This document shows positions 40,704 through 49,200 of a stretch of 64,000 nucleotides of DNA, piece by piece (position 1 is the stretch's first letter; each line of letters begins with the position of its first letter). The notes beneath the pieces are model-generated. The model had not been told where the DNA came from. It saw only the letters and a program-made list of their open reading frames with translations, and ran no database searches. Made by a program: the position numbers and the translations under genes. Source of the stretch: JAWVFM01 sp963823245 (GTDB lineage: Bacteria; Actinomycetota; Thermoleophilia; Solirubrobacterales; 70-9); contig CAWGKQ010000007.1 in the NCBI GenBank assembly GCA_963823245.1, positions 372,001 through 436,000 on the forward strand, read 5' to 3'.

Positions 40704-42281
40704 GTGATCTCGAACGCACGACTTCCATTCGTCCTTGGGGCGCTGATTCTTGCGCTCGCGGGCTTGACCGGCGTCGCCCTCGCCGCGCCGGGTGACCTCG
40801 ACACCGCGTTCAGCGGCGACGGCAAGACGACCATCGATTTCGGCGGCACCGAGTTTGGTGGGGCGGGGGCCAGCGTCGCCGTCACCGCGGATGGCGGCGC
40901 GGTCGTCGTCGGGAGGACGGACAGCCCGGCCGGCACCGGCGCGATCGCGGTGGCGAAGCTGCGGCCGGACGGCTCGCTCGACTCGGGCTTCGGCGCCGGC
41001 GGGCTGAAGGTGATCAGCAACGGTTTCAAGGTCTCCTCCGCGGATGCGGTGGCGGTGCAGCCCGACGGCAAGATCGTCGTCGGCGGCTTCGCCCAGCTCT
41101 CGAGCGCGGACCCGAAGAGGATCTTCGAGGTCGATCGCCTCAACGCGGACGGAAGCCCGGACGCGTCCTTCGGCCCAGGCCACGGCGTCAGCTTGCTCGA
41201 CTTCGGGCCCACGAAGAACCAGGAGATCAACGCCCTGGCGCTCCAGGATGACGGCAAGATCGTCGCCGTCGGCGGGATCAACGACGGGACGGTCGGCAGC
41301 AACCGCTACGCGGTCGCCCGCTGGAACGCCGACGGATCCCTCGACAGCTCGTTCGGCTCCGGCGGGAGGACGACGGCCAACTTCGACTCCGACAGCGAGG
41401 GCTTCGGCGTCGCCCTCGAGGCCGACGGCAAGATCATCGTCGCGGGAGCCAACGCCTCAGGCGCCGGCCCGGTCGGGATGCACGCCGTCCGCTTCAATGC
41501 CGACGGCAGCGTCGACACCTCCTTCGGCCGGCTCGGTGAGGCGACGCCGTCCAGTACCGGGGGGGCCTTCGGCGTCGCGATCCAACCGGGATTGGGAATC
41601 GTGTTGGCTGGGTCGGCTGGGTCGGGCGTGGTCGCTCGTCTCGACCAGAACGGCGCCACCGACCACACCTTCGGAAGCGACGGCCTCGCGAGCGTCGGCG
41701 TCGGCGGCAGCCTTGCGACCGGGGTCGTGGTGCAGAGAAACGGCAAGATCGTCGTCGGCGGGGACGCCGAAAGCGACGGCGAGCTGGTCGCGGGGCGACT
41801 GAACGCCGACGGTTCGCTCGACACGGGCTTCGGCGAGGGTGGAGTCGCCAAGGCGCAATTCGACGGGGTCATGTTCGGAGCCCAGGCCGCGCTCCAGGCC
41901 GACGGCCGGATCCTCGTGAGCGGCGCCACGAGCGGCGGCAACCTCGACCTCGCTGTCGCGCGCTTCAAGGGCGATCCGACAGGACCGCCCCTCGTGAAGG
42001 TCAAGTGCGGCGGCGTGAAGGCGACCAAGGTCGGGACCGCCGGCCCGGACAAGCTGAAGGGGACCAACGGCCCCGACGTGATCGCCGGCCTCGGCGGCAA
42101 GGACAGGATCAACGGCCGCGGCGGCAAGGACCTGATCTGCGGCGGCGACGGCAACGACATCCTGCGCGGCGGCAAGGCCAAGGACAAGATCCTCGGCGGC
42201 GACGGCAAGGACAAGCTCTTCGGCGGCCCGGGCAGGGACTCGCTGAACGGGGGCCCCGGCCGGGACCGCCAGCACCCGTAG
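40704..42281 (+). CDS. Secreted delta-60 repeat / RTX calcium-binding protein
   Basis: About 525 aa from GTG 40704. A signal peptide (RLPFVLGALILALAGLTGVALA) is cleaved before APGDLD. Seven or so delta-60 repeats follow (consensus RLNADGSLDTSFG...GKIVVGG), probably forming a beta-propeller. The last about 90 residues hold hemolysin-type nonapeptides (GGKDRINGRGGKDLICGGDG; GGDGNDILRGG) that bind Ca2+. RTX repeats in a Sec-type secreted protein differ from classic type I secretion substrates. Its role is unknown, probably cell-surface. Confidence 0.85.
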   Translation: MISNARLPFVLGALILALAGLTGVALAAPGDLDTAFSGDGKTTIDFGGTEFGGAGASVAVTADGGAVVVGRTDSPAGTGAIAVAKLRPDGSLDSGFGAGGLKVISNGFKVSSADAVAVQPDGKIVVGGFAQLSSADPKRIFEVDRLNADGSPDASFGPGHGVSLLDFGPTKNQEINALALQDDGKIVAVGGINDGTVGSNRYAVARWNADGSLDSSFGSGGRTTANFDSDSEGFGVALEADGKIIVAGANASGAGPVGMHAVRFNADGSVDTSFGRLGEATPSSTGGAFGVAIQPGLGIVLAGSAGSGVVARLDQNGATDHTFGSDGLASVGVGGSLATGVVVQRNGKIVVGGDAESDGELVAGRLNADGSLDTGFGEGGVAKAQFDGVMFGAQAALQADGRILVSGATSGGNLDLAVARFKGDPTGPPLVKVKCGGVKATKVGTAGPDKLKGTNGPDVIAGLGGKDRINGRGGKDLICGGDGNDILRGGKAKDKILGGDGKDKLFGGPGRDSLNGGPGRDRQHP

Positions 42282-42293
42282 TCCGGCGCCGCG

Positions 42294-43215
42294 CTAGGGG
42301 ATGCGCGTGACGCTCGAGAGCATGATCTCCTTGATCTGCTCGATGATCTCGATGGCGTCCTTGTGCGAGCGCTGCCAGACGTTGCGGCCGTAGATCACGC
42401 CCGAGCCGCCGGCCTCCATGATGAAGCGGGTCTGCTGGAGGAGCTGGTCGTCGTCGATCTTCGAGCCGCCCGAGAGCACGACCAGCGAGCGGCCGGCCGA
42501 CTGGACGACCTGGCGCACCGCGTCCTCCTGGGTGATGTCCATGTCGTTGTAGGGCGCGGGGGCGTCCTTGTCCTTCTCCGGGTCGATCTTCGGCAGGTTG
42601 AGCTTCACGACGTCGGCGCCCATCTCCATCGCCAGGCGCGCGGCGTAGTCGATCGCGTAGAAGGAGACGTGGCCGCCCTTCTTGTCGATGGCCGCCCCGC
42701 GCGGGTAGGCCCAGACGATCAGCGGCATGCCGTAGCGGTCGCAGTCCTCGCGCACGCCCTTCAGCTGGTGCAGGTCGGCGTCCTGGCGCGGCGAGCCGAC
42801 GTAGAGCGTGTAGCCGACGGCGTCGGCGCCCAGGCGCACGGCGTCCTCGACCGAGGCGTTGGTGGTCGAGAGCGCGTCGTCGGACGAAGGGATGTCCGTC
42901 TTCGCGTTGATCTTCAGGATCAGCGGCACCTGGCCCGCGTAGTCGGGGTAGTACTTGGTCGCGAGGCCGATCTGGCAGGCGATCGCCGAGTAGCCGGCCT
43001 CGGCGGCGAGGTGGAACTGGTACTCGGGGTCCTTCGAGGCCGGGTTCGGGAAGAAGTCGCGCGGGCCCGTGCTCGATTCCCTGGTCGATGGGTAGGAAGA
43101 GCAGGGTCCCGTTGCCCGGGCCGAACTCGAACAGCAGGCGGCGCAGGCGAGTGCGCTTGCCGGGGGATAGGGTCGCGAGAAGGGACTTTTGCTCGGTGGC
43201 TGTCTTGATTTCCAT
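42294..43215 (-). CDS. fbaB: Class I fructose-bisphosphate aldolase (FbaB/DhnA type), one frameshift
   Basis: Cleaves fructose-1,6-bisphosphate by a Schiff base. The N-terminus KTATEQKSLLATLSPGKRTR is followed by TLLFLPIDQGIEHGP, then a break near 43065. The rest reads ATKYYPDYAGQVPLILKIN, DAVRLGADAVGYTLYVGSP, GADVVKLNLPKI (Schiff-base Lys) and LVVLSGGSK, ending SVTRIP. The repaired length is about 307 aa. It is strongly FbaB-like; other DeoC/FbaB-family aldolases (for example LsrF) are less likely. TAACTT lies upstream, and GAGG 6 bases before the ATG may serve as Shine-Dalgarno. Confidence 0.85.
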
Positions 43216-43225
43216 ATCGCCTCGT

Positions 43226-43231
43226 AAGTTA
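43226..43231 (-). promoter_or_regulatory. -10 box TAACTT for the aldolase
   Basis: Minus-strand TAACTT, 10 bases, then ATG at 43215. Confidence 0.4.
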
Positions 43232-43273
43232 CCCCCTGGCCGGGCGGGCTGAGTCCGCGAGAACTACTGAGTT

Positions 43274-44392
43274 ATGGACCACCAGTTCAACGGCCCGCCG
43301 TTCACGATCGGCATCGAGGAGGAGCTGATGATCCTGGACGCCGACGGCCTCGGCCTCGCCCAGGAGATCGAGCGGGTGCTCGACGTGCTCCCGGCCGAGC
43401 TCGAGGGCCAGGTGAAGCCCGAGCTCCTGCAGTCGGTGCTCGAGATCGCGACCAAGCCGTGCGAGGGCGTCAGCGAGGCCGGCGAGGAGCTCCGTGCGCT
43501 ACGGCGCACCGTCGACGGACATCGCCGACGGCCTCGGCCTGCTGCGTGGGCGCGTCAGGCACCCACCCGTTCGCCCGCTGGGAGGAGCAGGAGGTGGTCG
43601 AGCGCCCCCGCTACCGCGAGCTGATCGACGAGCTCGGCTATATCGCGCGGCGCGAGCTGATCTTCGGCACCCACGTCCACGTCGCCATCGAGGGCGCCGA
43701 CCGCGCGATCTACGTCGCCGACGGCATCCGCCTGTTCCTGCCGCTTCTCCTCGCGCTGTCGGCGAACTCCCCGTTCTGGCGCGGCTGGCCAACGGGACTG
43801 GCCTCGTCGCGGACGCCCGTCTTCCGGGCCTTTCCCGCGCTGCGGCGTGCCGCCGCACTACGGCGACTGGGAGACCTACACGGACCGGGTCGAGATGATG
43901 ATGCGCGCCGGGGCGATCGAGGACTACACCTACCTCTGGTGGGACGTCCGGCCCCACCCCAATTTCGGGACGGTCGAGACGCGGATCTTCGACCAGCAGA
44001 CGAGGGTCGACCACACGGTGGCCCTAACAGCCCTCACCGCCTCGCTCGCGCACGCCTTCAGCGCCCAGTTCGACGAGCGGGAGCCCCACGGTCGACTTCC
44101 CCACCGAGCTGATCGACGACAACAAGATCCGCGCGGCGCTGCGCGGCATCGACGGCGAGCTCGTCGACTTCCTGCACGCGCGAGCGCCGTACCTGCGCCG
44201 GAGATGGCGCGCGGCCTGCTGGACGAGCTCCGCGACCACGCGGTCGAGCTCGGCTGCGAGAGCGGAGCTCGAGGGCGTTCGGGACCTCGTCGACAGAGGG
44301 CACCGGCGCGCAGCGCCAGACTCGAGATCTGGGAGCGCGAGGGCGACCTAATCCAGCTCATGCGCCAGATCGTCGAGGCGAGCCGGGCCTAG
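43274..44392 (+). pseudogene. YbdK-type carboxylate-amine ligase (glutamate-cysteine ligase 2 family), several frameshifts
   Basis: An ATP-dependent ligase of the GCS2 family. The N-terminus PPFTIGIEEELMILDADGLG is diagnostic. ELLQSVLEIATKPC follows. After a break near 43510 comes WEEQEVVERPRYRELIDELG with FGTHVHVAIEG. After another near 43850 comes PHYGDWETYTDRVEMMMRAG, LWWDVRPHPNFGTVETRIFD. After one near 44095 comes FPTELIDDNKIRAALRGIDG, then further shifts to IWEREGDLIQLMRQIVEASR. At least four indels are needed. Dense single-base errors or real decay both fit. Confidence 0.8.
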
Positions 44393-44397
44393 GCGTT

Positions 44398-44403
44398 TAT
44401 CCT
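44398..44403 (+). promoter_or_regulatory. -10 box TATCCT, leaderless-type, for the rhomboid-like gene
   Basis: TATCCT, 7 bases, then GTG 44411. The out-of-frame ATG at 44407 is only 3 bases away, so the GTG is favoured. Confidence 0.5.
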
Positions 44404-44410
44404 CGGATGA

Positions 44411-45228
44411 GTGAGCACGCCGGAGCTCAGCGTCGTCTGCCGCAGCTGCGGCTCGGAGGTGAGCCCGTACGTCACCGAGTGCCCCTACTGCGGGGCCCGG
44501 CTGCGCCGGCGGGCGCCCAAGCTCGAGCGCGGCGAGGGGGACGAGCTTCGCCCCCAGGAGTCGCTGCGGGCGCGCCGAAAGCGCGGTCGTGCGCCGAGCG
44601 CCGCGCGAGCCGCTCGCGGCCGCGGCTCGCTCGTGACCGCCGAGCGCCCCTACGCGACGATCGCCGCGATCGCCGTGCCGGCGATCCTCGTGATCGTCCA
44701 GCGCGCGGGCGGCTACAGCATCTTCGACGTGGGCGCGATCGGGCACGGCGTCTTCCTCGGCCATGCCGAGTTCGCCGAGGCGTGGCGCTACCTCGCCGCG
44801 CCCTTCGTCTACGACGCACCTCGGGTACCTGTTCGTCGTCGCGCTCGCGCTCGCGATCTTCGGGTCCGGCGTCGAGCGCCGCATCGGCCCGGCGCTGACC
44901 GCGCTGCTCTACATCGCCTGCGGCTCGCTCGGCATGCTGGCCGCGGTCGGCATCGACAACGCGCTGTCGCGACGGTATGCTGGTCGTCGCCGGCGGCAAC
45001 GGGGTCGCCCTCGGGGCGATCGCCGCCTGGGCGATGCTCCGCCGCGCTGAGTGCCTGCGCGACCCGGGCGAGACCTTCGACCAGATCGGCGTCGTCGTGG
45101 CGGCCTGCGTGGTGCTCCTGCTGCCGGTCTTCGAGGACCTGGCCTCGCCGTGGGCGGGCGTGGTGGGCGGCGCCGTCGGCCTGCTGGCGGGCGCGCTGGC
45201 GGCCCGCGTGGTCGCACCCGCCGAGTAG
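44411..45228 (+). pseudogene. Rhomboid-fold membrane protein with N-terminal zinc ribbon, catalytic residues missing, two frameshifts
   Basis: An N-terminal zinc ribbon (VVCRSCGSEVSPYVTECPYCG), a basic linker, then rhomboid-like helices (FAEAWRYLAAPFVYDA; LGYLFVVALALAIFGSGVER; LLYIACGSLGMLAAVGIDNA). Breaks lie near 44818 and 44975. The segment that normally carries the Ser motif (GxSG) reads GGNGVALGAIAAWAML, with Asn in place of Ser. The His helix reads PWAGVVGGAVGLLAG without His. It is therefore probably a non-proteolytic rhomboid relative. Confidence 0.7.
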
Positions 45229-45311
45229 GCGACCGCCCGGCCGCACTCCGACACGGCCATCCGGAGTTGTGCCGGCAGGAGAAGGCCTAGTCCGGACTGC
45301 TGCGTGCCCAC

Positions 45312-45317
45312 TAGCCT
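45312..45317 (+). promoter_or_regulatory. -10 box TAGCCT, leaderless-type, for the O-methyltransferase
   Basis: TAGCCT, 8 bases, then GTG 45326. It fixes the start of a frame that is otherwise open far upstream. Confidence 0.5.
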
Positions 45318-45325
45318 TCCGCGCC

Positions 45326-46021
45326 GTGCCCGACAAGTTCACCGCGCTCACCCCGGCGCTCCACGACTACCTCGTCGCCCACTCGGGCCCGCCGGACGAC
45401 CTGCTCGACCGCCTCGCGGCCGAGACCGAGGAGGCCACCGACGTCGCGATCATGCAGATCGCCCCCGAGCAGGGCGCGCTCATGGGCCTGCTCGCCCGGG
45501 CGATCGGCGCGCGCCGGGCGCTCGAGCTCGGCACGTTCACCGGCTACTCGGCGATCTGCGTCGCCCGCGCTCTTCCCGGCGACGGGGAGCTGATCGCCTG
45601 CGACGTCAGCGAGGAGTGGACCGCCATCGCCCGCCGCTACTGGGAGGAGGCGGGCCTCGCCGACCGCATCGACCTGCGAATCGGCCCGGCCCTCGAGACC
45701 CTGGCCGAGCTTCGCGGCGGCGAGCCCTTCGACTTCGCCTTCATCGACGCCGACAAGACGAGCTACCCCGACTACTGGGAGGCGGTGGTCGAGCTCCTGC
45801 GCCCCGGCGGGATCGCGATCGTCGACAACGTGCTCTACGGCGGCGAGGTCGCGGAGGCGCTCGACGGCACCGACCCGATGCGCCCGCACGTGGACGCCGA
45901 GGAGCGGAGCCCGTCGCTCGAGGCGATCCTCCGCACCAACGAGATGATCGCCGCCGACGAGCGGGTCGAGTCGGTGATGCTCGGCGTCGCCGACGGCATC
46001 ACGATCGCGCTGCGGCGCTGA
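45326..46021 (+). CDS. SAM-dependent O-methyltransferase (caffeoyl-CoA OMT-like)
   Basis: 231 aa class I methyltransferase. MQIAPEQGALMGLLARAIGA, SAM motif I ALELGTFTGYSAICVARALP near residue 70, EEWTAIARRYWEEAGLADRI, FDFAFIDADKTSYPDYWEAV with the metal/substrate Asp residues near 140, and GIAIVDNVLYGGEVAE. All hallmarks of the bacterial catechol- or caffeoyl-CoA-type O-methyltransferases (COG4122). The substrate is unknown. The GTG start is set by the upstream -10 box. Confidence 0.9.
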   Translation: MPDKFTALTPALHDYLVAHSGPPDDLLDRLAAETEEATDVAIMQIAPEQGALMGLLARAIGARRALELGTFTGYSAICVARALPGDGELIACDVSEEWTAIARRYWEEAGLADRIDLRIGPALETLAELRGGEPFDFAFIDADKTSYPDYWEAVVELLRPGGIAIVDNVLYGGEVAEALDGTDPMRPHVDAEERSPSLEAILRTNEMIAADERVESVMLGVADGITIALRR

Positions 46022-46028
46022 GGACGCG

Positions 46029-46805
46029 ATGGAGCGCGAGTCGGCCATCGAGCTTCAGCGGCGCGGCCTCGAGGCGTTCTACCGCGTGCATCGCCCGCGC
46101 CGGCGACGGTTCGCGCCTGCACGAGTTTCCGGGCGTGATCGCGTGCTGCCGTCCCCGTCTGCCCGACGCGCTCGTTCCCCAACTCGGTCGTCTACGAGCG
46201 CACCGAGCACCTGTCCGCCGCGCTCGACCCGCTGGCCGCGGAGTACCGCCACGAGGGCATCGAAGCTTGGACCGTCTGGGTGCCCGAGGACGATACGCGC
46301 GCGGCGCAGAGTCCTCTCCGAGGCGCGGCCATCACCTCGACGCGGCGCCCACCGCGATGGCGATCGACCTCGCCGACCTCGTCGAGCCGGAAGCCGGGGA
46401 CGCCGAGCTCGACTGGGACGACGAGGCGGCCCCCGCCGAGATGGGCCGGCTCAACGACCTCGCCTACGGCTGGAAGGACGGTGGCTTCGCCGGTGCGTTC
46501 ACCCGGAACCCCGAGCCGGACCGCCTGCGCCTCTTTCGCGCCGCGGATCGAAGGCGAGCTCGCCTGCGTTGCCGCCACCCTGGACGTCGCCGATGACTGC
46601 CTGCTGGCGATGGTCGCCACCGACCCGGACCACCGGGGCACGGGCCTCGCCCGCCGCCTCTGCCGCGCCGCCCTCGGCGCGGCCGCCGACCGGGGGCTCG
46701 ACGACCTCGAGCCTCCAGGCCTCGCCGCTCGGCCGTCCCGTCTACGAGCGCCTGGGCTACGAGAGCTTCGGCGCGATCCAGATGTGGGAGCGCAGGGACG
46801 GATGA
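46029..46805 (+). pseudogene. GNAT-family acetyltransferase, multiple frameshifts
   Basis: Pieces in different frames line up as one protein: ERESAIELQRRGLEAFYRVH, GSRLHEFPGVIACC, VVYERTEHLSAALDPLAAEY, MGRLNDLAYGWKDGGFAGAF, and the acetyl-CoA-binding CLLAMVATDPDHRGTGLARR (the R/Q-x-x-G-x-G/A loop), ending RPVYERLGYESFGAIQMWE. At least four indels are required between 46110 and 46740. The family is clear from the RGTGLA loop; the substrate is unknown. The stop overlaps the next ATG as ATGA. Confidence 0.72.
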
Positions 46806-47152
46806 CCCGGGTCTACAGCGACGCCGAGATCGAGGCCGCCGTCGACGCGCTGAGCGACCGCGAGCGCTTCCGCGAGGCGGAGTCGGTCGTCGCGCGCGCC
46901 GCCCCGCAGCTTCAGCGGGTGCTCGCCCAGGCGCTCGAGGAGGGCGGCTGGTTCGCCGAGACCCACGACGACGAGGTCCGCAAGGCGGCGACGGCGCCGG
47001 GCGACGACGCGGAGCGGATCACCGCCGTCCGGACGCTCCTCGCCGAGGAGACGAGGATGGGGATGCTCGTCGGGGTAGCCATAGGATGGGCGCTCGCGAC
47101 CGAGCTTCGCGCCGGCGCCGACGAGACGACGACGAAGGAGACACCCGAATGA
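46802..47152 (+). CDS. Small helical protein of unknown function
   Basis: 116 aa from ATG 46802, overlapping the previous stop (ATGA); its own stop overlaps the next ATG. Mostly helical and charged: YSDAEIEAAVDALSDRERFR, VVARAAPQLQRVLAQALEEG, and a C-terminal hydrophobic stretch MGMLVGVAIGWALATELRAG that could be membrane-associated or an amphipathic helix. No family recognised. Position suggests co-expression with the acetyltransferase and the UPF0173 hydrolase. Confidence 0.72.
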   Translation: MTRVYSDAEIEAAVDALSDRERFREAESVVARAAPQLQRVLAQALEEGGWFAETHDDEVRKAATAPGDDAERITAVRTLLAEETRMGMLVGVAIGWALATELRAGADETTTKETPE

Positions 47153-47868
47153 CCGACATCCGATTCCTCGGCCAGTCCTGCTTCGAGCTGACCGACGGCT
47201 CGACCCGCGTGCTGATCGACCCCTTCCTGAAGCCCAACAACCCGATCTCGCCCGTCACGGCCGACGAGGTCGAGGACCCGACGCAGATCCTCGTCACCCA
47301 CGGCCACGTCGACCACGTCGCCGACGCGGCCGGCATCGCGAAGCGCACCGGCGCTCCGATCGCCGCGATCGTCGAGCTCGCGCACTGGTTCGACGCGCTC
47401 GGCGTCGAGGAGACCTCGGACCCCAACCTCGGCGGCACGGTCACCTTCGACGGCGGCTGGGCGAAGCTCGTCCAGGCGTTCCACACGAACACGGCCCCCG
47501 GCAAGGGCGATGACCCGTTCAGCGCCGAGACCGGCGTCGCGATCGGCCAGGCCGCGGGCTGGGTGGTGAACGTGGGCGGCACGACCGTCTACCACCTCGG
47601 CGACACCTGCCTGTTCGGCGACATGAGGCTGATCGCCGACCGCACCCCGGTCGACGTGGCGCTGGTGCCGATCGGCGGCCACTACACGATGGACCGCCAC
47701 GACGCCGTCGTGGCGGTCGACCTGATCGCCCCGAAGCTCGTGATCCCGATGCACTACAACACCTTCCCGCCGATCGAGACCGACGCGGAGGCGTTCAAGT
47801 CAGACGTGGAGTCGCAGACCACGGCGGAGTGCGTGGTGCTCGACCCGGGGGAGACGCACTCGGTCTAG
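47149..47868 (+). CDS. UPF0173-type metal-dependent hydrolase (metallo-beta-lactamase fold)
   Basis: 239 aa. TDIRFLGQSCFELTDGSTRV, then LIDPFLKPNNP, the metal motif THGHVDHVADA (HxHxDH) near residue 48, HWFDALG, GDTCLFGDMRLIADR (metal Asp) and the late His in PIGGHYTMD and IPMHYNTFPPI. It is a member of the YtkL/UPF0173 family, whose true substrate is not established. Shine-Dalgarno AAGGAG precedes ATG 47149, and the upstream stop overlaps it. Confidence 0.92.
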   Translation: MTDIRFLGQSCFELTDGSTRVLIDPFLKPNNPISPVTADEVEDPTQILVTHGHVDHVADAAGIAKRTGAPIAAIVELAHWFDALGVEETSDPNLGGTVTFDGGWAKLVQAFHTNTAPGKGDDPFSAETGVAIGQAAGWVVNVGGTTVYHLGDTCLFGDMRLIADRTPVDVALVPIGGHYTMDRHDAVVAVDLIAPKLVIPMHYNTFPPIETDAEAFKSDVESQTTAECVVLDPGETHSV

Positions 47869-47887
47869 GGGCCGAAACCCCCTTTAG

Positions 47888-47893
47888 TACGCT
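47888..47893 (+). promoter_or_regulatory. -10 box TACGCT for the R2-like oxidase
   Basis: TACGCT, 8 bases, then GTG 47902. Confidence 0.42.
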
Positions 47894-47901
47894 CCGGGCA
47901 G

Positions 47902-48810
47902 GTGGAGACGCTCACTTCGATCGCCCAACGCGAGGACTTCCTCGCCACCTCGGATCCCGCGCTCGAGGCCTCCGCAGACCGCGGAAAGGCCAACCTCCTG
48001 AGCTACGTCGAGCTCTACGAGCTGTGGGAGCGCCAGCAGTGGGCCACCCAGGACATCGACTTCAGTCAGGACCGCATCGACTGGCACGAGCGCATCCCCG
48101 ATGACGAGAAGGTCCAGCGGCTCTTCGGCCTGTCGGCGTTCTTCACCGGCGAGCAGCGGGTCACCGACGAGCTCGGGCCGATCATGCGCGCCTGCCCCTC
48201 CGAGGAGCAGCGGATCTTCCTCTCGACCCAGATCGCCGACGAGGCGCGCCACGTGCAGTTCTTCAACCGGTTCTTCGCCGAGGTCGGCGTGCTCGACGGC
48301 ACGGACGGCGTCGCCGATCGTCTGCGGGCGACCGAGGAGAACCTCACGGCCTCGTTCACCCAGCTCTTCGACGAGATGCTCACCGGGAAGGTCGACCGCC
48401 TGGCCGCCGAGCCCGAGGACACCGAGACGCTCGTCGAGGCGGTGACGCTCTACCACATGATCATCGAGGGGGCCCTGGCCCTCACCGGGCAGCACTACAT
48501 CATCGAGTACAACACGAAGGTCGGCACGCTCCCGGGCTTCGTCGAGGGCTTCTCGAACGTCGCCCGCGACGAGCACCGCCACATCGCCTTCGGCGTCCGC
48601 TTCCTCACCGACATGGCTTCGGCCGACGATCGCTACCGCGCCGCCATCCAGCGCACGATGGCCGAGGCGCTTCCGGTCGCGGACCAGGTCCTCGACCCGC
48701 CGTGGCCCGAGGAGGAGGACTCCGAGCTCTTCGGGGCGAACCGCGAGGAGACGCACGACTTCGCGGCCCAGGCGCTCACCAGGCGCCTCAAGGTCATCGG
48801 CCTCGCCTGA
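47902..48810 (+). CDS. R2-like ligand-binding oxidase (ribonucleotide-reductase R2 fold)
   Basis: 302 aa diiron/MnFe ferritin-fold protein. Metal-ligand helices: FFTGEQRVTDELGPIM near residue 82, TQIADEARHVQFFNRFFAEV near 110 (ExxH), YHMIIEGALALTGQHYII near 184 and VARDEHRHIAFGVRFL near 220 (ExxH). From family knowledge of mycobacterial R2lox, the Val in the first helix (EQRVTDE) and the Tyr in the third (TLYHMIIEG) match the Tyr-Val crosslink pair. No nrdE partner is nearby, which supports R2lox rather than NrdF. The substrate is unknown. Confidence 0.82.
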   Translation: METLTSIAQREDFLATSDPALEASADRGKANLLSYVELYELWERQQWATQDIDFSQDRIDWHERIPDDEKVQRLFGLSAFFTGEQRVTDELGPIMRACPSEEQRIFLSTQIADEARHVQFFNRFFAEVGVLDGTDGVADRLRATEENLTASFTQLFDEMLTGKVDRLAAEPEDTETLVEAVTLYHMIIEGALALTGQHYIIEYNTKVGTLPGFVEGFSNVARDEHRHIAFGVRFLTDMASADDRYRAAIQRTMAEALPVADQVLDPPWPEEEDSELFGANREETHDFAAQALTRRLKVIGLA

Positions 48811-48816
48811 GGCTCA

Positions 48817-48849
48817 ACTGATCGATGGGGCTTCGCCCATCCGATCGGT
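48817..48849 (+). terminator. Hairpin after the R2-like oxidase gene
   Basis: ACTGATCGATGGG (48817-48829) pairs with CCCAT and CGATCGGT (48836-48849) around loop GCTTCG, one bulge and one wobble. It begins 6 bases after the stop codon. No U-run, as is common in GC-rich actinobacteria. Confidence 0.55.
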
Positions 48850-48927
48850 CCACTGAGAATCATTCAGGAAACTGGCCGCCTGGCTGATGTACCCGTGTGC
48901 CAGTTCGGGCAGTCTTCGCGCATCCCT

Positions 48928-48948
48928 ACCCCCCGAGCCGCGGGGGGT
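48928..48948 (+). promoter_or_regulatory. Hairpin ACCCCCC / GGGGGGT next to the Shine-Dalgarno of a small ORF
   Basis: A 7-bp perfect stem with loop GAGCCGC, directly abutting GGAGG (48949-48953). It could gate access to the ribosome site. Confidence 0.4.
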
Positions 48949-48961
48949 GGAGGGGGACTAC

Positions 48962-49126
48962 ATGGGAGAACAGCGGATGTCGATTCCCTACGTCGCGCTA
49001 GGCCGCTGGCTGGATGCCAATGCGGTGCGCGGCACGTCCCTTGAAACCCTTTGCGGCGTCCTGGAAGCCCGGGTCGAGGTCATATATCCCTCCTCGGCCG
49101 TTACGGGCGACCTATCCCGTACCTAG
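48962..49126 (+). CDS. 54-aa small protein of unknown function
   Basis: ATG 48962 has an excellent Shine-Dalgarno (GGAGG, 8 bases away). The peptide starts MGEQRMSIPYVALGRWLDAN and ends GDLSRT, with a stop at 49126. A 14-bp terminator-like hairpin begins 3 bases after the stop, and another hairpin precedes the ribosome site. No family recognised and no signal peptide or membrane helix. The signals around it support it as a real small gene, although the coding evidence is from context only. Confidence 0.5.
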   Translation: MGEQRMSIPYVALGRWLDANAVRGTSLETLCGVLEARVEVIYPSSAVTGDLSRT

Positions 49127-49128
49127 TC

Positions 49129-49166
49129 GTCTCAGCTCGGAGTCAAGGATGGCTCCGAGCTGAGAC
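49129..49166 (+). terminator. Strong hairpin after the 54-aa ORF
   Basis: GTCTCAGCTCGGAG (49129-49142) and its exact complement at 49153-49166, loop of 10 bases. A perfect 14-bp stem placed right after the stop codon. Confidence 0.65.
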
Positions 49167-49188
49167 CCTAGGTGCAGGCGTTGCCGCG

Positions 49189-49194
49189 TAGACT
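49189..49194 (+). promoter_or_regulatory. -10 box TAGACT, leaderless-type, for the response regulator
   Basis: TAGACT, 6 bases (CGGCGC), then ATG 49201. No Shine-Dalgarno. Confidence 0.55.
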
Positions 49195-49200
49195 CGGCGC

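Noticed and set aside
43261..43273. Leaderless -10 box for the YbdK ligase
   Set aside because: TACTGA is present but lacks the final T and is only 3 bases from the ATG; not counted in the promoter set.
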